Origin: Septoria linicola
Lineage: Eukaryota; Ascomycota; Dothideomycetes; Mycosphaerellales; Mycosphaerellaceae
Length of the DNA stretch: 64,000 nt
Direction of reading: 5' to 3'
NCBI GenBank assembly: GCA_024114885.1
Contig: CP099426.1
Span: 372,001-436,000 of the forward strand
Part shown: positions 1 through 9,932 of the stretch, one piece after another
Layout of the letters: each line of letters begins with the position of its first letter
Position numbering within the stretch: position 1 is the stretch's first letter
Made by a program: the position numbers and the translations under genes
Notes under the pieces: generated by a model
Seen by the model: only the letters and a program-made list of their open reading frames with translations
What the model was told of the DNA's origin: nothing
The model's database searches: none

Positions 1-1640
1 TTTAGATTTAAGTACTTCTAGATCTTTACTAGTTAGCGTAGCCTATCTAACGAGGTTAAATATATAGCCTATATAGCGTAGCTAATTCTAGTGTTTATCG
101 AAGCTATATTTCTATATAAGGTACTTAATTACCTTAGGGTTATTACTAGCGTTATTAGAGATAAAGTAACTAACTTTATCGTATAGGTTATAGTATACTA
201 TTACCTCTACTATAGTCTCTACAATATTACGGCTAGTATAACGGCCCTTCTACCTTAGTAGATCTAGTAATATTGTCCTTAGTTAACCTTCTATAGAGAT
301 AAAGTATATAATAATACTAAGTAATACTAGTTTGTTTTTAGACGTCTATAGGTCGAATAAGAAGCTAATCCTCGTAATAGCGGCTACTAACTCCTCTATA
401 ATATAGCTGAGTTATTTATCGAATACTAATACTATCTTAGAGCTTATAGTTTAATATAAAGGAATAAATTAGTAGTAACGAGGTTAGAGGTAGGATAGGA
501 GCGCTCTAAAGGCTAGTAAATCGCACTTATAGAAGGCAATATTATCTATAATTAGCTATATATATAGTAACGTAAGAAAGTCGTCTATATCGAATTTAAT
601 AGCTATATTATTATTAATACTCTAAGGCGTAACGTGCCTATCTATTAGCTTATACTACTTACTAGAAGGTGTTTCTAGCTCCTTACCTTCCTTATATATA
701 CTATATATTTGTCTTAAATATACTCCTACTAATAAGGTTAATTTATCTACGTCGTAGATACTAGCCTATTTACTACGTAACTACGCTCTTCGAGAGTAGT
801 AGATCTTATATACCTAAACTACCTTCTTCTACGTATTCTATAGCCGCTAGCTATACGTAAAGACCTATAATATTATCTAAGTATCGTCTAGTAGCTATAA
901 GTATATAGGTAATCGTTCGAAGTCTAGTTAGTCGAGTAATTTAGTATTATTATCGTGTTTACGCTTCGTAAGGCGCTAAAAGAGTATAGGCTACGAAGCT
1001 TATATAGACGCGTTATTATCTACCTATATAGCTAATTCTAATAGTATAGACTCTAGGTCTGTCCTAATTACTAAAGATAGGTCTAATACTAATTCTATAT
1101 CTATACTAAGCTCTATAATAGCGTTATTATAAATACGCTAGTATTTGAAGATAAGATTGTCGCTCTTAGTTAGTATATCCGTATCCTCGTAAGCTAATAA
1201 CTTATAACTCTAAGACTGAACTAAACCTGTTTCTAATACTAACTATATTATAGAATACGCGTTTTAGAGCGTATACTCTTTCCTATTCGAATCGCTATAG
1301 CTAGTTTAGTTATCTAAATTATTTTAAGGCTATATAGTCGTATATCTATAATATTAGAGGTAGATTCTTAGTACGCTAGAAAGTAATAGTCTATTAATAT
1401 TAAAATATAATAAGAAAACGAGCTTAAAATCTTAGAGCTAGGACTATATAAATATAGAAATGTTTTTATATAGAAATTTTACTAACTATCTAAGCTCTAT
1501 TTTATACTACTTAGAATGTCTATCTAACGTATTTTAGTAATATTATTTAATATACTAGTAATAATACTATAATTGCGATAGTAGATTATAAGGAATCTAG
1601 GGTCTAAAGCTGTTAGATTTAGTATTAAGCGTGTATAAGC
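1..1640 (-). mobile_element. RIP-degraded hAT transposon, cut by the left window edge
   Basis: The block is AT-rich, very rich in TpA and poor in CpA/TpG, with no long open frame. Read on the minus strand, the shadow of a hAT transposase is visible: an SNNASNN-like stretch near 142-175 (hAT elements usually have S-D-N-A-S-N-N) followed by an IGYIFNLV-like stretch near 51-95 (usually C-x-x-H-x-x-N-L). Stops fall where Trp or Gln codons would sit, as C-to-T/G-to-A mutation produces. A minus-strand CAG...CCC-type end near 1611 could be the terminal inverted repeat, but its partner lies outside the window. This is a dead copy; the family assignment is inference from the motifs. Confidence 0.7.
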
Positions 1641-1665
1641 GAGCTCGGTTAAGCTAGCCGAGCTA
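1639..1665. repeat. Short imperfect palindrome at the edge of the hAT remnant
   Basis: A GCTCGG...CCGAGC inverted pair of about 21 bases lies just outside the mutated hAT block, where composition returns to normal. It could be a subterminal hairpin of the element or chance. Confidence 0.3.
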
Positions 1666-1940
1666 ATCAATTCGCCTAATTAATTACACAGCTTCAGCCG
1701 CTTCTTTAACGATCCTTATTTGCCTTACTACGATCTAATAACTATACTAATACCCTTACTCTCAACACGCGCAGACACTTACAATGGCCTAACTATACTA
1801 TCCTATGTACCTACGGACACCGCTCGATCATCTCGTATATCTCAATGCCGTTGAACGGCGGAGAATAGTACAACAAACGCTCTAACGCCGTCGCACGAAA
1901 CAATTGCCGCAATTCTACTACCCTCACTCGAAGAAACGTA

Positions 1941-2046
1941 CCGCAAGGCTTGCAAGTCACTTGCCATCTATTCACTTACTTACTTGCCTTGCTTATGTAA
2001 CAGCCAGACTCTCTACTTGCTTACTTACTTGCCGCAAGGCTTGCAA
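1941..2046. repeat. Duplicated CCGCAAGGCTTGCAA motif with CTTAC/CTTGC repeats
   Basis: The 15-mer CCGCAAGGCTTGCAA occurs at 1941-1955 and 2032-2046. The stretch between is full of ACTTGC, CTTAC and TTGCC words, including runs of CTTACTTACTTGC. A small open frame crosses it (1904-2113), but the Leu/Thr/Cys-rich translation looks repeat-derived. Probably noncoding simple or satellite-like sequence beside the dead transposon. Confidence 0.45.
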
Positions 2047-2113
2047 ACAAGTGAATCCTACTTGCTTGGCGACCAGTCTGCGTAGAAGAGTGTTGACGCT
2101 TGAGTGGGGCTGA

Positions 2114-2890
2114 AGTCTAGCCAGAACATGCAGACTGTATTACAAATTGCTGGTGTCAAGATCCTTCTCGTGGAATGGTCCTCCATACGATTCGATAGGC
2201 TTTGGAGCGGCATCGTGGAGCGCCCTAGCAGATATCAGCAGTGTACCCTCCTGACACAAGTGTGGTTCTGATACGTCTGACCTAGTGGTGATCAAGATGT
2301 GCTGGCACTCTTGTGGACGTTTGCTTGATTGGACACGTGAGGAGTGAGAGAACGATCGTGAGAGGATGTTGGGGGCGAAGCTGATTTGGTAGGAGCACAA
2401 AGCGTGAGGTGAGTGGTGCGTTGCAGTGATTCGTGAGCGCAACACTTCGGTCTCCCTCTGTATGTCATGGACAGATATCGTATGCGCCGGGGGGAAATGA
2501 GGGAAGGGATGTGATGTTGTAACAAGAGGTGAAAGGAAGCTGGTCAGATGTGTGTCGTGAGAAGACAGGTGAGGGCCTGGAATTGTCCGATTTCGAGGAC
2601 GCCATTCGGTATGATAGCACGATCCAGGACAATCAGACATGTCGTTCGTCATTTACAAATCATTAGAGGAGCAACAACAGTCACCAACAAAAGGTGGTGA
2701 TATGGGAGTAATAATATGAGCGGGAGCGTTCTGTAGCCGAGAAAATCATGTTCATACCACTACCACTAGAGAGTGAGAAGTGCTGAGGATCACCTACAAG
2801 AAGAATCGCAGCTGCAGCATGTTTGAAGTCTTCGAGCAGCGAGCATGTGGCAGGCGAAGTCGGTGTCGGTAGCTACATCGTTGGCTTCGT
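2114..2890. other. No supported gene
   Basis: A 170-codon minus-strand frame (2140-2652) exists but has no recognisable domain, and its His/Ser/Arg-rich composition looks like chance. I see nothing firm here. Confidence 0.4.
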
Positions 2891-2893
2891 GAG

Positions 2894-3085
2894 CTACTTG
2901 TGAATTTGCAGGTTGTGCAGTTCCTTTCTCGCCTTGAAGATCGCTCCTTGCATTGCCGCAACGCTGGAAAGGATTTCGTCGTTGTCGTTGTTGGAATCGT
3001 TGACCTTGTCATGGGCTTGCTTCAACCGCGCACACTGTTCGCAGTTGCAGAGAGTGTGGAGGTTGTGCTTCTTGTAGAAGTACAT
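2894..3085 (-). CDS. Possible small protein or terminal exon with LCNCEQC motif
   Basis: A 63-codon frame starts with ATG directly after an in-frame stop. It contains a C-x-C-x2-C motif at about residues 13-18, followed by a charged, coiled-coil-like stretch rich in Lys, Asn, Asp and Glu. The Cys motif resembles those at 3685-3969 and at the C-terminus of the 4104-4835 protein on the same strand, so this may be one exon of a larger Cys-rich gene or a decayed paralogue. I do not recognise a family. Without transcripts, neither start nor end is certain. Confidence 0.3.
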   Translation of the reverse strand: MYFYKKHNLHTLCNCEQCARLKQAHDKVNDSNNDNDEILSSVAAMQGAIFKARKELHNLQIHK

Positions 3086-3684
3086 CGTTGTCAGTCGTCG
3101 TCAGTTCTGATTCTGAGAGCTGTTCAATTGTACCCACTTGTCGCGGTTGCCGAACATTCGACTGTCGGCAAGCTCGAGGGCTCTGTCTGATGCGGCCGTC
3201 GCTTGAGGAATGCTCGTTCCAGAGGGATGTGTGAATGTGTCGGAGAAGTCTATATCGCTTCAGTTGTGTGGGCGGTGGCGGCGATGGCGGCGTTGAGAAA
3301 GTACTGCGGAATCTGGTCAGGAAAGTGGTATGCGGCAGTGGGGGGCAAGTACTGTGGAAGCTGACAAGGAAACAGCGGATGCAAATTTTCTCGCTTATGC
3401 ATGTGGAAGGCTGTTGAAGCGTGCTTCACTTGGATCTGTTCATGCGGCAAAGGTGAGCGTGAAGAAGAAGTCAAAGAGCGGAGGAGAAGACGATGCAATG
3501 AACTCCTCAATTTCGAATATTCTATCACAAATTTACATACTATACCGAGTATTGAGCAGCACCGACAAGTAAGTCTTCGTCAGCTGGAGCTCTCGCCTCG
3601 TATTGTCAAGTACGTGTCGAGGCAAGTCACGAAGGACTCTGCGCAACGCCACGACTGATGGTCCAGCGGATTCAAAAGCCGGAG

Positions 3685-3969
3685 TTATCGCAGTGGTGCA
3701 GACCTCTTGCTTTGGACCTCGAGCAAAGATGCAGCACTGGTCAGTGACCGGCGCAATGGCGCAGACAGACATGTTGAACAATCCGTCTTGCACTTGAGAC
3801 ATGTATTCTTGTCGCAGGTTGTGCAAGTGCAACCAATGTTTGGTGCCTCGAGTCGTGCAACAATCGTCTCTCGATGGTCGCCCTTCGTGCTCGGGCATCC
3901 TTCTAGCAGAGCGCCAGAGGATCGCCTTGAGAACTTGTTGAAGGTCGACGGAAGTAAAAGGAAAACCAC
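3685..3969 (-). CDS. Possible exon with dense Cys motif (CxCxxCx4CxxCx3CxxC)
   Basis: This minus-strand frame encodes a compact zinc-binding-like cluster, C-T-C-T-T-C then C-L-K-C then C-S-T-C, at about residues 47-64. A strong donor-like site (AAG followed by GTAAGT) lies about 30 bases upstream near 4000, and an acceptor-like CTTTCAG lies near 4038, so a short upstream exon is possible. Frame conservation across the proposed intron is consistent with an AAG acceptor near 3940. The overlapping frame at 3533-3898 also has scattered Cys, so the frame choice is not secure. Not a recognised family. Confidence 0.3.
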   Translation of the reverse strand: MVFLLLPSTFNKFSRRSSGALLEGCPSTKGDHRETIVARLEAPNIGCTCTTCDKNTCLKCKTDCSTCLSAPLRRSLTSAASLLEVQSKRSAPLR

Positions 3970-4103
3970 AGCAGTGGCCGTGGCTGCATTGACTTACCTT
4001 GCGTGAATCAGCGACAGGCTTTCCTTGCGGCAGGCGCTGAAAGATTGTGCTGATGAATCAAGGCAAGCATACGAGGTGCGCCTTGCGGTGCCGCACAACC
4101 TTT

Positions 4104-4835
4104 TCAGGCAATGCGTAGGCAGTTGTTGCAGTCAGCCGGAGGCTTGTTCCTGCAGAGGTGGCACCACATGTTTCTCCAGTTCTCCAGTCTCCTGGCAGTG
4201 CTCTCTCGGTCTGCGTAAAGCTCCCGTAGAGGCACGTGGCTATTTGACGCCGGCTCGCCGACACGCACATTGTCGTTCCAGACACCAGCGCCAGTGACTG
4301 CGGCGACGTCGGCGGACTGATTCGGGAAGAAGGACGCCAGGAACTGTCGCCGGAAGCCTTCCCACATCCACTTCTCGTACTCTCGCATAGGAGGACCTGG
4401 TCGTTCCCGAGCCACCATTGGTGAGCGATACTTGGCTTCGGCGGCGGCCAAGTCGGCGTCGGGTGCTTCGCGATCGGATACGCTGAGTAGCAGCTCGATT
4501 GCATCGTCGCCTGTATGAAAAGGTCGCCGCAAGAATGGTCCGTCCAAGAAGTACTCCTCGTATGTCCTGTCAGGCTCCAGACTCAAGCGCAGGCGGATGC
4601 GAAGAGCACTGGGCTTGCGGATCGTCGATGTCCTGTCGAGAAGCGCTCGCACGACCACAACAGTTTCTTCCAGGCACTCCTCGATGGAGATCAGAGAGCT
4701 ATCGAGGAGCATTCGGTAGCCCAGGCTTAAAAAGGAGACGCGGTCCAAATCGAAGAGCGGCGGTGAAGGCGCTGGCTGAATCGTGCTCAACATCGCATTC
4801 AATTTGTTGAACGCTGATGGACCGTGACACACCAT
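4104..4835 (-). CDS. Uncharacterised 243-aa protein with C-terminal CxxC...CxxC
   Basis: A continuous 243-codon frame opens with an ATG at 4835. The protein is acidic and basic mixed, without signal peptide or membrane segment. It ends in a two-knuckle motif, C-H-L-C then C-N-N-C within the last 20 residues, which could bind zinc. Codon use looks like that of the real genes nearby. I do not recognise a family. The same kind of Cys motif recurs downstream on the same strand at about 3.8 and 3.05 kb, so the true gene may be longer and spliced, with the stop at 4104 lying in an intron. Confidence 0.5.
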   Translation of the reverse strand: MVCHGPSAFNKLNAMLSTIQPAPSPPLFDLDRVSFLSLGYRMLLDSSLISIEECLEETVVVVRALLDRTSTIRKPSALRIRLRLSLEPDRTYEEYFLDGPFLRRPFHTGDDAIELLLSVSDREAPDADLAAAEAKYRSPMVARERPGPPMREYEKWMWEGFRRQFLASFFPNQSADVAAVTGAGVWNDNVRVGEPASNSHVPLRELYADRESTARRLENWRNMWCHLCRNKPPADCNNCLRIA

Positions 4836-5240
4836 GTCGAAATGAATCCTCTCACTCGCTTCTCTATAGACGCTTTTGCAAGTCAGCAGTAGAGAATGCT
4901 CTCTCTCTCGATTGCCGAGCCTTACATACCTTGTCTGGAAATTTTAAAGGCTTTCGACCGCATAAAATCCATCAGTGTCATATCATAAATCTCATCGCGC
5001 AGTTCGCGAGGCAGACGAAACATTGTGCTTGCGTCAGCCGTCGTGTTGTTTGATCGATGTTTCGTGAAGTTTGTAGAGCAAGGTCAGGTAAATTCGTTGG
5101 CAGCGGAAGTTGCGGCCGGACACGCGTGGGTAAACATCACGTGATGGCGCGAAAATGGAAGCTGATGAACGACGAAATCGATAGTTTGAAGCATTGCACA
5201 TCTCATATCACATTTATGCATCTACATATCTACATGTGAT
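4836..5240. other. Intergenic, nothing recognised
   Basis: Upstream side of the minus-strand Cys-tailed gene, so probably its promoter. No conserved frame or structured element stands out. Confidence 0.4.
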
Positions 5241-5349
5241 GTGGGGAGCATGACCACCTTCCGCCGCCGAGATGCCTTCGCTTGCCTTGCTTCCTTAGAC
5301 GCTGCAGCCTGGCGTGGCCTTGCAGTCGACGGTCTTACCTTTAAAAGTC

Positions 5350-5560
5350 TCATTCCAGAGCCTTGTCACGTCCAAGTCTCTTTGCAGAGCCTTGTCATGT
5401 CGACCAAGTCCCATTGCAAAGCCTTGTCATGTCGACCAAGTCCCATTGCAAAGCCTTGTCATGTCGACCAAGTCTCATTGCAAAGCCTTGTCATGTCGAC
5501 CAAGTCTCATTGAAGAGCCTTGTCACGTCCACCAAGTCTCATTGAAGAGCCTTGTCGCGA
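5350..5560. repeat. 32-bp tandem minisatellite (about 6-7 copies)
   Basis: Units of the form CATTGCAAAGCCTTGTCATG plus TCGACCAAGTCC repeat head to tail. The central four are almost identical and the outer ones are diverged (CATTGAAGAG..., CACGTCC instead of CATGTCG). The period of 32 is not a multiple of three, so translation cycles through all three frames. Repeat-derived frames here are therefore not genes. The array lies just beyond the stop codon of the minus-strand gene ending at 5564. Confidence 0.85.
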
Positions 5561-5563
5561 GTC

Positions 5564-6667
5564 TCAACGAGTCATCTCCAGGAGCATCGCTTGCGCGAAC
5601 TTGCCCAGAGTGCCACTTATAGATCGTGGCTTGGGAGCCGTTGGGCGTTCTCCTGCAGCGGCGTTGCCGATCATAAGGGGACGGCGAAGCTCGCCAGCAC
5701 CATGTCTTCCAAGACCGCCTCTGCCACCACCTCTCCGCTCGCCCGTGCTAACTCCGCCGGAACCTCTCCCTCGCGAACTGTTACCGTTCTGGCGTGCACC
5801 AGCAGAGTTGCTGTCATTGACAGGACCTGAAGCCTTCTGGAGGCGGTGCGGCGGGATGATCTCGAGCCGAGGGGGTGCTTCGGACGCGCTTTGAAGCACA
5901 AGACGGGGCCGCTCTTTCTTCTCGTGTAGAACTGTCGTGCCGTTCGCATCGTGTACGCTGCTGCATGTACCGACCTTTCGTCCATCCTTTCTGTGAATGA
6001 AACTTTCTTTGAGGCGCATACCGCTCTGCGAGCCTTGCTCTGGTGACTTGTTACCGGTCTTGGAAGAAGCTTCTGGACCGCCCATCTTGGGAAGCGGAGT
6101 CTTCGAGCCAGATTGCTTGGTCCGAGGGCGGCGTCTCGCAGAGTTTGAAGTCGACTGGGAACTGTTCTGTGGATCGACATTGGCTGCTGCACCGTCTGCA
6201 CCTGTTCCAGTCACATCAGTAGTTCTGGCCGGAGAAGCTCTATTCTTTGGATCATGATCACCCGTCGACATGCCTTCAGCCTTAGCTGTAGCACTGTGCG
6301 ACTGCGATGTCTGTCCTTTTGAAGGCTCTTGACCGGCTGCTCCATGACCTGCAGACCTGTTCCGAGCCGCTTGCTCTCGAGCCCGCTTCTTCTCTATCTG
6401 CTGTAAGCGGTATTGCTCGGCGCTGTAGTCTTTGCAGAACTGGCGGAAGGCATCTTCGTCACCTTCATCAGCCGAGCACCATATGTTGTCTCCAGCCTCG
6501 GGTGCTCTGTGAAGCCAAAATGTAATGCCTGGCTGACGAGGGCAATGGAAGGTGCCTTCTTCGTCAGTATCATCCCATGAAATGGTATAGTTACCAGGGT
6601 TAGCAATATCAAAAGAGGTGTCACACCACGGGCAACAAGGCTTGAACAACTGTTGTTGCGGCGCCAT
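5564..6667 (-). CDS. Uncharacterised 367-aa protein with N-terminal CPWC zinc motif and RGG-like tail
   Basis: A single open frame of 367 codons. The N-terminus (residues about 10-65) has C-C-P-W-C and further Cys/His (F-H-C-P, I-W-C-S), suggesting a small zinc-binding fold. It is followed by a Lys/Arg/Glu-rich helix (about 80-105), a long disordered Ser/Thr/Pro/Gln region, and a C-terminal Gly/Arg-rich stretch with R-G-R-G and G-G-G-R-G-G. This composition is common in nucleic-acid-associated proteins, but I name no function. The stop lies beside the 32-bp minisatellite. The start overlaps the first codons of the opposite-strand frame at 6653, so one of the two starts is probably wrong. Confidence 0.65.
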   Translation of the reverse strand: MAPQQQLFKPCCPWCDTSFDIANPGNYTISWDDTDEEGTFHCPRQPGITFWLHRAPEAGDNIWCSADEGDEDAFRQFCKDYSAEQYRLQQIEKKRAREQAARNRSAGHGAAGQEPSKGQTSQSHSATAKAEGMSTGDHDPKNRASPARTTDVTGTGADGAAANVDPQNSSQSTSNSARRRPRTKQSGSKTPLPKMGGPEASSKTGNKSPEQGSQSGMRLKESFIHRKDGRKVGTCSSVHDANGTTVLHEKKERPRLVLQSASEAPPRLEIIPPHRLQKASGPVNDSNSAGARQNGNSSRGRGSGGVSTGERRGGGRGGLGRHGAGELRRPLMIGNAAAGERPTAPKPRSISGTLGKFAQAMLLEMTR

Positions 6668-7255
6668 GTCGTCGTCGTAGTCGGTGGTGTTGCGGAAAGG
6701 GAAAAAGACGTGCGCGTTGGAAGACTTTCACCTCTCAGCAATGCCAAGAAATTGAGTGCGGGCCGGAACCGGAGCTCTCTTGTTTTGATATTCGCGTTTC
6801 CACGAACGACTTCGAACCATCACGTTGTAACTCGACACAACGAGAAGCGTGGCGAGGCGGATGCGCAGGAAGTCATTCGGCAGAGAGTACAGCGTAAGAA
6901 GGAAGCCGCCGAGGCAGACTTCGATGGCTTGGGCACGCTCTTCGACCAGCCTGAGCAGAACGGCACAACGACTGCGCCGTCACCAGCGACTCCTGCTGCT
7001 ACGGCATTCAACCCAGCAACGATGGGTGGCATCCTCAGCTCACAGCCGCCGACGAGCGACTCCACTCTGGGCTCCGACCCTGGTGCACAGCCTGGCGCGG
7101 AGGATGCTCAAGAGAGCTCGGGCTCGACGGGGATGGAGGTCGATGAGAATGTCATTGACTTCGACAACTCTGACCAATGGAAGGCGAAGGGAGTCTGCAC
7201 CTCGGTGCAAAGGCGTAGCAAGTCGTGTGGGTTGGTGGGGTTCCTTGAAGACTAG
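6653..7255 (+). CDS. Hypothetical protein or partial gene, acidic C-terminus
   Basis: A 200-codon frame. From about 6850 onward it reads like real coding sequence: a charged helix with R-Q-R-V-Q-R-K-K-E, a Pro/Ala/Thr-rich linker, then an acidic patch near N-V-I-D-F-D-N. The first 60 residues look like untranslated or intronic sequence, and the ATG at 6653 lies inside the opposite gene's 5' end. The next in-frame ATG is near 7021. The true start is probably in an unrecognised exon. No family recognised. Confidence 0.4.
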   Translation: MLRRHVVVVVGGVAEREKDVRVGRLSPLSNAKKLSAGRNRSSLVLIFAFPRTTSNHHVVTRHNEKRGEADAQEVIRQRVQRKKEAAEADFDGLGTLFDQPEQNGTTTAPSPATPAATAFNPATMGGILSSQPPTSDSTLGSDPGAQPGAEDAQESSGSTGMEVDENVIDFDNSDQWKAKGVCTSVQRRSKSCGLVGFLED

Positions 7256-8040
7256 ATAGTTGCAGAATGCTTAATCTTGTCTTCTCGCTCTTATGTGCAT
7301 CTCATGTGTTCCATCTCTTGATACCATTTCTGTCTTTGCGCGTGTGCCATGTTCGTTACAAAGCCCTTGTAAATCGTGCAAACTGTCTTGCATGGTCCTG
7401 CATCGTAGGATCGCTATGCTGAGTACATGCGACATACACAAGGTGTCTGATTGCGATTCTCGACAAAGGAGCAAAGAGCATTCGTGCAGGACAAAGCGAG
7501 CTGAGGTGACGATACGGGTTCCCGCGGCAGTCGCCGCTGCTGACCGCGGCACATCGCTTCCCATACAAATTTTGGTGGGGGACGATGACTTGGCATCGGC
7601 AGCTCGACATCGCCAGAAATGACAATGACTGCGAACAACAACAATCTGGCAAGCTACATGACATTTCCACTACGGAGATCCTGCTGATCAAATGCAAACA
7701 ATCTACGAGAGGCCTGGCATTCCAGCTGCGTCACAGTGTTCATCCTCGTAGATACCTAGATCTGCCATACACAGGCTACAGCATAACTTCGTAAGATGGA
7801 ATCGGATCTTGAGTCTGTGATATACTTTACCAAAGGCTGACTGAATGTTAGCACACTTCATAGCGCGACGTTTGCAAGCGCTATGTCAATCATCCACTCC
7901 AAAGCTGCATCGAGAACGCTGTACAGATCAAGATCTCGATTGAAGATCGGCTTCTTCGACAATCGTAGCGAGCACTCACGGTGCAGGCTTATTAGGGTGA
8001 ATCTCTTCGAGAGGTACAAAATGCTAGGTACAAACGGCTA
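7256..8040. other. Intergenic, no supported gene
   Basis: Several overlapping frames of 70-113 codons occur on both strands, but none has a domain or consistent codon use. This is the 3' side of the GPCR gene. Confidence 0.4.
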
Positions 8041-9932
8041 TCAGTCCATTTCCTCGACAGTCGTATGCGAACTACTCTTGGCGCGTACCTCCGTATCGGC
8101 GCTCTTCCCAACATCGCTGATTGCAATTGTGCCTGTCCCGCTGTTCAGTGTCCTATCTCGTACATTTGACTGTAGCGACAGCATCCAAAATGACGTACGA
8201 CCTGACAAGCCAGACTGCGTGGTTGTCATGTTGGTGCTCGTGCCTTCTCCACGTGTGCTGCCTATGAGTCGTGGAGAGAAGCGTCGCTATCAGAGAAGTC
8301 AGCACCGAGTTTACACAAGGTCTACGCTACCAATGACATACGATGAATTGTCGGCTTGCCGGCATGCAAGCGCAAACGACAGACAGGTAGGACTCCAGCT
8401 TTGACTAGATATGATCGTCAGTTCGTCCACTAGGACAATTGAGGCAACAAGATATTTACCCAGACTCCAGGGTTCACGTATGCCCACGTGAAGTTTGTGG
8501 CGTGAGCATAATGTACCAATGAGTGCAGTCGCATAATGCTGATGATCGTGACCAGGAATCCAACGCCGAACATTAACATAACGAGGAACTTCTTGCGATA
8601 GTTCAGGTTCATCTTCCATAGCTGCATGATAGGTAGGGCAAGGACGGCAAAGTCCAGGATAATGTTGAAAACAGCGCTGACAGATGTTAGATAAAGTGAT
8701 CACGATCAGATCGCATGCTGACATACCCTGCCCACACCAGTCGATTCAACGGCACGCAGTGGCCCTTGTGCTCGCCATCCCATCTATGCCTACCGAGTGA
8801 ACGGTTAGCCCACATCGTCATGGCTGAAAGGCATGCTCACCATGAGTAGGACACCGGAGTGCACTGTAACGCAGCGGCGGTGACAAATGTCAGGAGGTAG
8901 GCCACGTTAAGGGCAATTACAATGAAAACCGCTATGCGAAACCGTGGCGATGAAAAGAAGCGCAAGTATGTTAGCAGAAGAGAGATCTTGACCAGACCAC
9001 CGAGACTGGTGTATTGCAGCTCGAGGATCCAGAAGACCTATGCTTGTTAGTGCTATGAACGGCCGATGTGATCGAATGTCAATAATTTACCTTCAATATC
9101 TTCGTGATTCGGTCGAATGGTATTGTCCACACATCTGTGCCACTGCCGATGGTCAGCTGAACTCCAAATTCCTCCACTCTCGCTACAACATACAATCCGT
9201 AGTTTGCTACTGTTCTGGGCGTTAGTAAGGAGACGTTCAAGACTGATTGCAGTCGACTAACAAACTACCACGAGCGCAGCCTGCGGGACCATGATCAGGA
9301 CAGCCACTGTGATGACGAGATCATCCCACCACAGGTCCGTGGTAAACCTGCCATCTCCAGCCCATGGCACATGTAGCTTGGAGATGATACGGACCACATA
9401 GCATACCAGCGCCACAATCATCGGGCCAATTGCAGTACTTGACACCACACCAGATCTGTCTCTAAATGGCCTCTGACAGATTCTCTCAGTCGTGTTCTTC
9501 GTTGCTGCAGATGGTCAGCACCCGAGCGATGCGCACATTTCCTCAACTCTCGTACTTAGCGCCTCTTTTATAGTGCAGCTCTTCAGAATACATTCTTGTG
9601 CCTGTGCGGACATGGTGGCGTTATTGCATGTGCAATCAAGATCAGTAAATTTGCAGGGCGACGCCGAGACGACCGACTCAATGCATGCTAACTTGTCAGA
9701 GCATCAGCGCGGGAGATTTCTCTTCTACACAGTTGCTAATACATACACCGCATTTTGGCATTGTAGCAGCGAGCTGGATCGCAGCCGCTTGTCTTGAGTC
9801 GTTTGCATCTTCAGGTGCTGCAGCAGAGCGGACGTCATGGTGGGCGTGCTCCAAGAGCGACAAATCTGCTGGGGATGCTGTCACAGATACTGTAGCGACC
9901 AGCAAAGATATCAGCGGCCAAATAGTCCGCAT
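8041..9932 (-). CDS. CFEM-domain PTH11-like G-protein-coupled receptor, nine exons
   Basis: I could join nine exons on the minus strand: 9932-9747, 9691-9556, 9504-9262, 9206-9091, 9037-8841, 8789-8727, 8676-8460, 8404-8342 and 8286-8041, giving 488 residues. All introns are 50-55 bp with GT-AG ends. Residues 1-19 are a signal peptide. A CFEM domain follows with eight Cys at 61, 65, 75, 82, 84, 96, 101 and 117 and the usual D-L-D-C-T-C core. Then come the seven-helix features of fungal SAT4/rhodopsin-type proteins (W-W-D-D in the first loop, the H-R-W-D-G-E-H loop, N-I-I-L-D, a V-V-C-A-C-M-P-A helix) and a Ser/Thr-rich cytoplasmic tail. CFEM plus this membrane unit defines the Pth11 class, which in Magnaporthe senses surface cues. 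The ligand is unknown. An upstream ATG at 10028 is in frame but would bury the signal peptide. Confidence 0.9.

Noticed and set aside
2140..2652. A 170-codon minus-strand frame
   Set aside because: No domain, odd His/Ser/Pro composition, overlapping frames of similar quality and no splice partner.
5241..5622. Three overlapping plus-strand frames with repeated Cys-His-Val/Lys-Ser-Leu peptides
   Set aside because: They are the three frame readings of the 32-bp minisatellite, not a repeat protein.
7883..8404. A 173-codon plus-strand frame
   Set aside because: It is antisense to the well-supported exons of the CFEM receptor.
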